This document shows positions 63,919 through 64,000 of a stretch of DNA of 64,000 nt, piece after piece. The stretch is from Prevotella merdae (GTDB lineage: Bacteria > Bacteroidota > Bacteroidia > Bacteroidales > Bacteroidaceae). The stretch spans positions 172,807-236,806 of the forward strand of contig NZ_LT985325.1 in NCBI RefSeq assembly GCF_900290275.1, written 5' to 3'. Each line of letters starts with the position of its first letter. Position 1 is the first letter of the stretch. Position numbers and translations under genes: made by a program. The notes under the pieces are model-generated. The model did no database searches. It saw only the letters and a program-made list of their open reading frames with translations, and was not told the DNA's origin.

Positions 63919-64000
63919 GCGTAGTACGCTCGGCATGAGCATTGTCTAACGGGTGAAAGTCCCGAGCAAGCCCTAATAGCGGGAATTGCATAGTCAAAGG
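63919..64000 (+). other. Possible 5' end of a group II intron
   Basis: The last 82 bases start GCGTAGTACGC and hold CGGGTGAAAGTCCCG, a short hairpin with a GTGAAAGT loop like that in domain I of bacterial group II introns. It lies directly after a terminator hairpin, which is where group IIC introns often insert. The reverse-transcriptase gene and 3' end would be outside the window. The call rests on a short stretch and may be wrong. Confidence 0.45.

Overview
The window looks like a chromosomal segment of a Bacteroidales bacterium, most likely Prevotella or Segatella-like. Several promoters fit the Bacteroidetes form (TTTG, 19-20 bp, TAnnTTTG), and there is a RseC-RnfBCDGEA cluster, a hybrid two-component system with an AraC output domain, a Bacteroidetes-type serine palmitoyltransferase, and DUF4494, DUF1573, FeoB-associated and DUF3244 proteins. 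The species cannot be fixed from the sequence alone.

Layout. 1-8743 is housekeeping: the 3' end of guaA, glnS, a TPR protein, a DedA membrane protein, a mannose-1-phosphate guanylyltransferase, two small winged-helix-like proteins and aspS. 8907-19196 is a type I restriction-modification island in the order hsdR, cysteine-peptidase-like protein, hsdM, four-helix-bundle protein, DUF1016/YhcG nuclease, hsdS, an inverted silent hsdS and a tyrosine recombinase. The two hsdS copies face each other and share inverted repeats at their 5' ends, centres and 3' ends, and the silent copy has no start codon. This is the arrangement of a phase-variable specificity shufflon. 19388-25923 holds a DUF1573 protein, an EFR1 flavodoxin-ferredoxin, YggS, DUF4494, a YhcC-like radical SAM enzyme, a low-molecular-weight phosphatase, a HEAT-repeat protein, tRNA-Cys and a FeoB-associated protein.

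26007-37892 is one long minus-strand run. It starts with a very large GT2-DUF4922-SpoIID fusion and two AmpG-like permeases (peptidoglycan-turnover theme), continues with an HisC-like PLP enzyme, a LicC-like nucleotidyltransferase and LicD (phospho-amino-alcohol decoration theme), and ends with pyrB, pyrI and glyA. 38097-40290 holds a phytase-like esterase and galE. 40396-46046 is the Rnf electron-transport operon headed by a RseC-family gene. A divergent promoter pair separates it from a small gene of unknown function.

46676-52439 is an AT-rich accessory stretch: a remnant of an IS110-family transposase, 22-bp tandem repeats, a membrane-anchored TPR regulator with a C-terminal helix-turn-helix, and a set of small exported proteins. 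One of these, a lipoprotein gene, has been split by a 1.1-kb IS630-family element. Removing the element with one TA duplication restores a single open frame. 52759-63454 holds a GH20 hexosaminidase, an AAA-ATPase/PD-(D/E)XK protein, a hybrid two-component regulator, TrmN6, a YegS-like lipid kinase and, divergently, serine palmitoyltransferase. The window ends with two identical tRNA-Pro genes, a terminator and what looks like the first bases of a group II intron.

The strongest candidate for an unusual system is the invertible type I RM island with its embedded peptidase and nuclease genes. The GT2-DUF4922-SpoIID fusion operon is the second.
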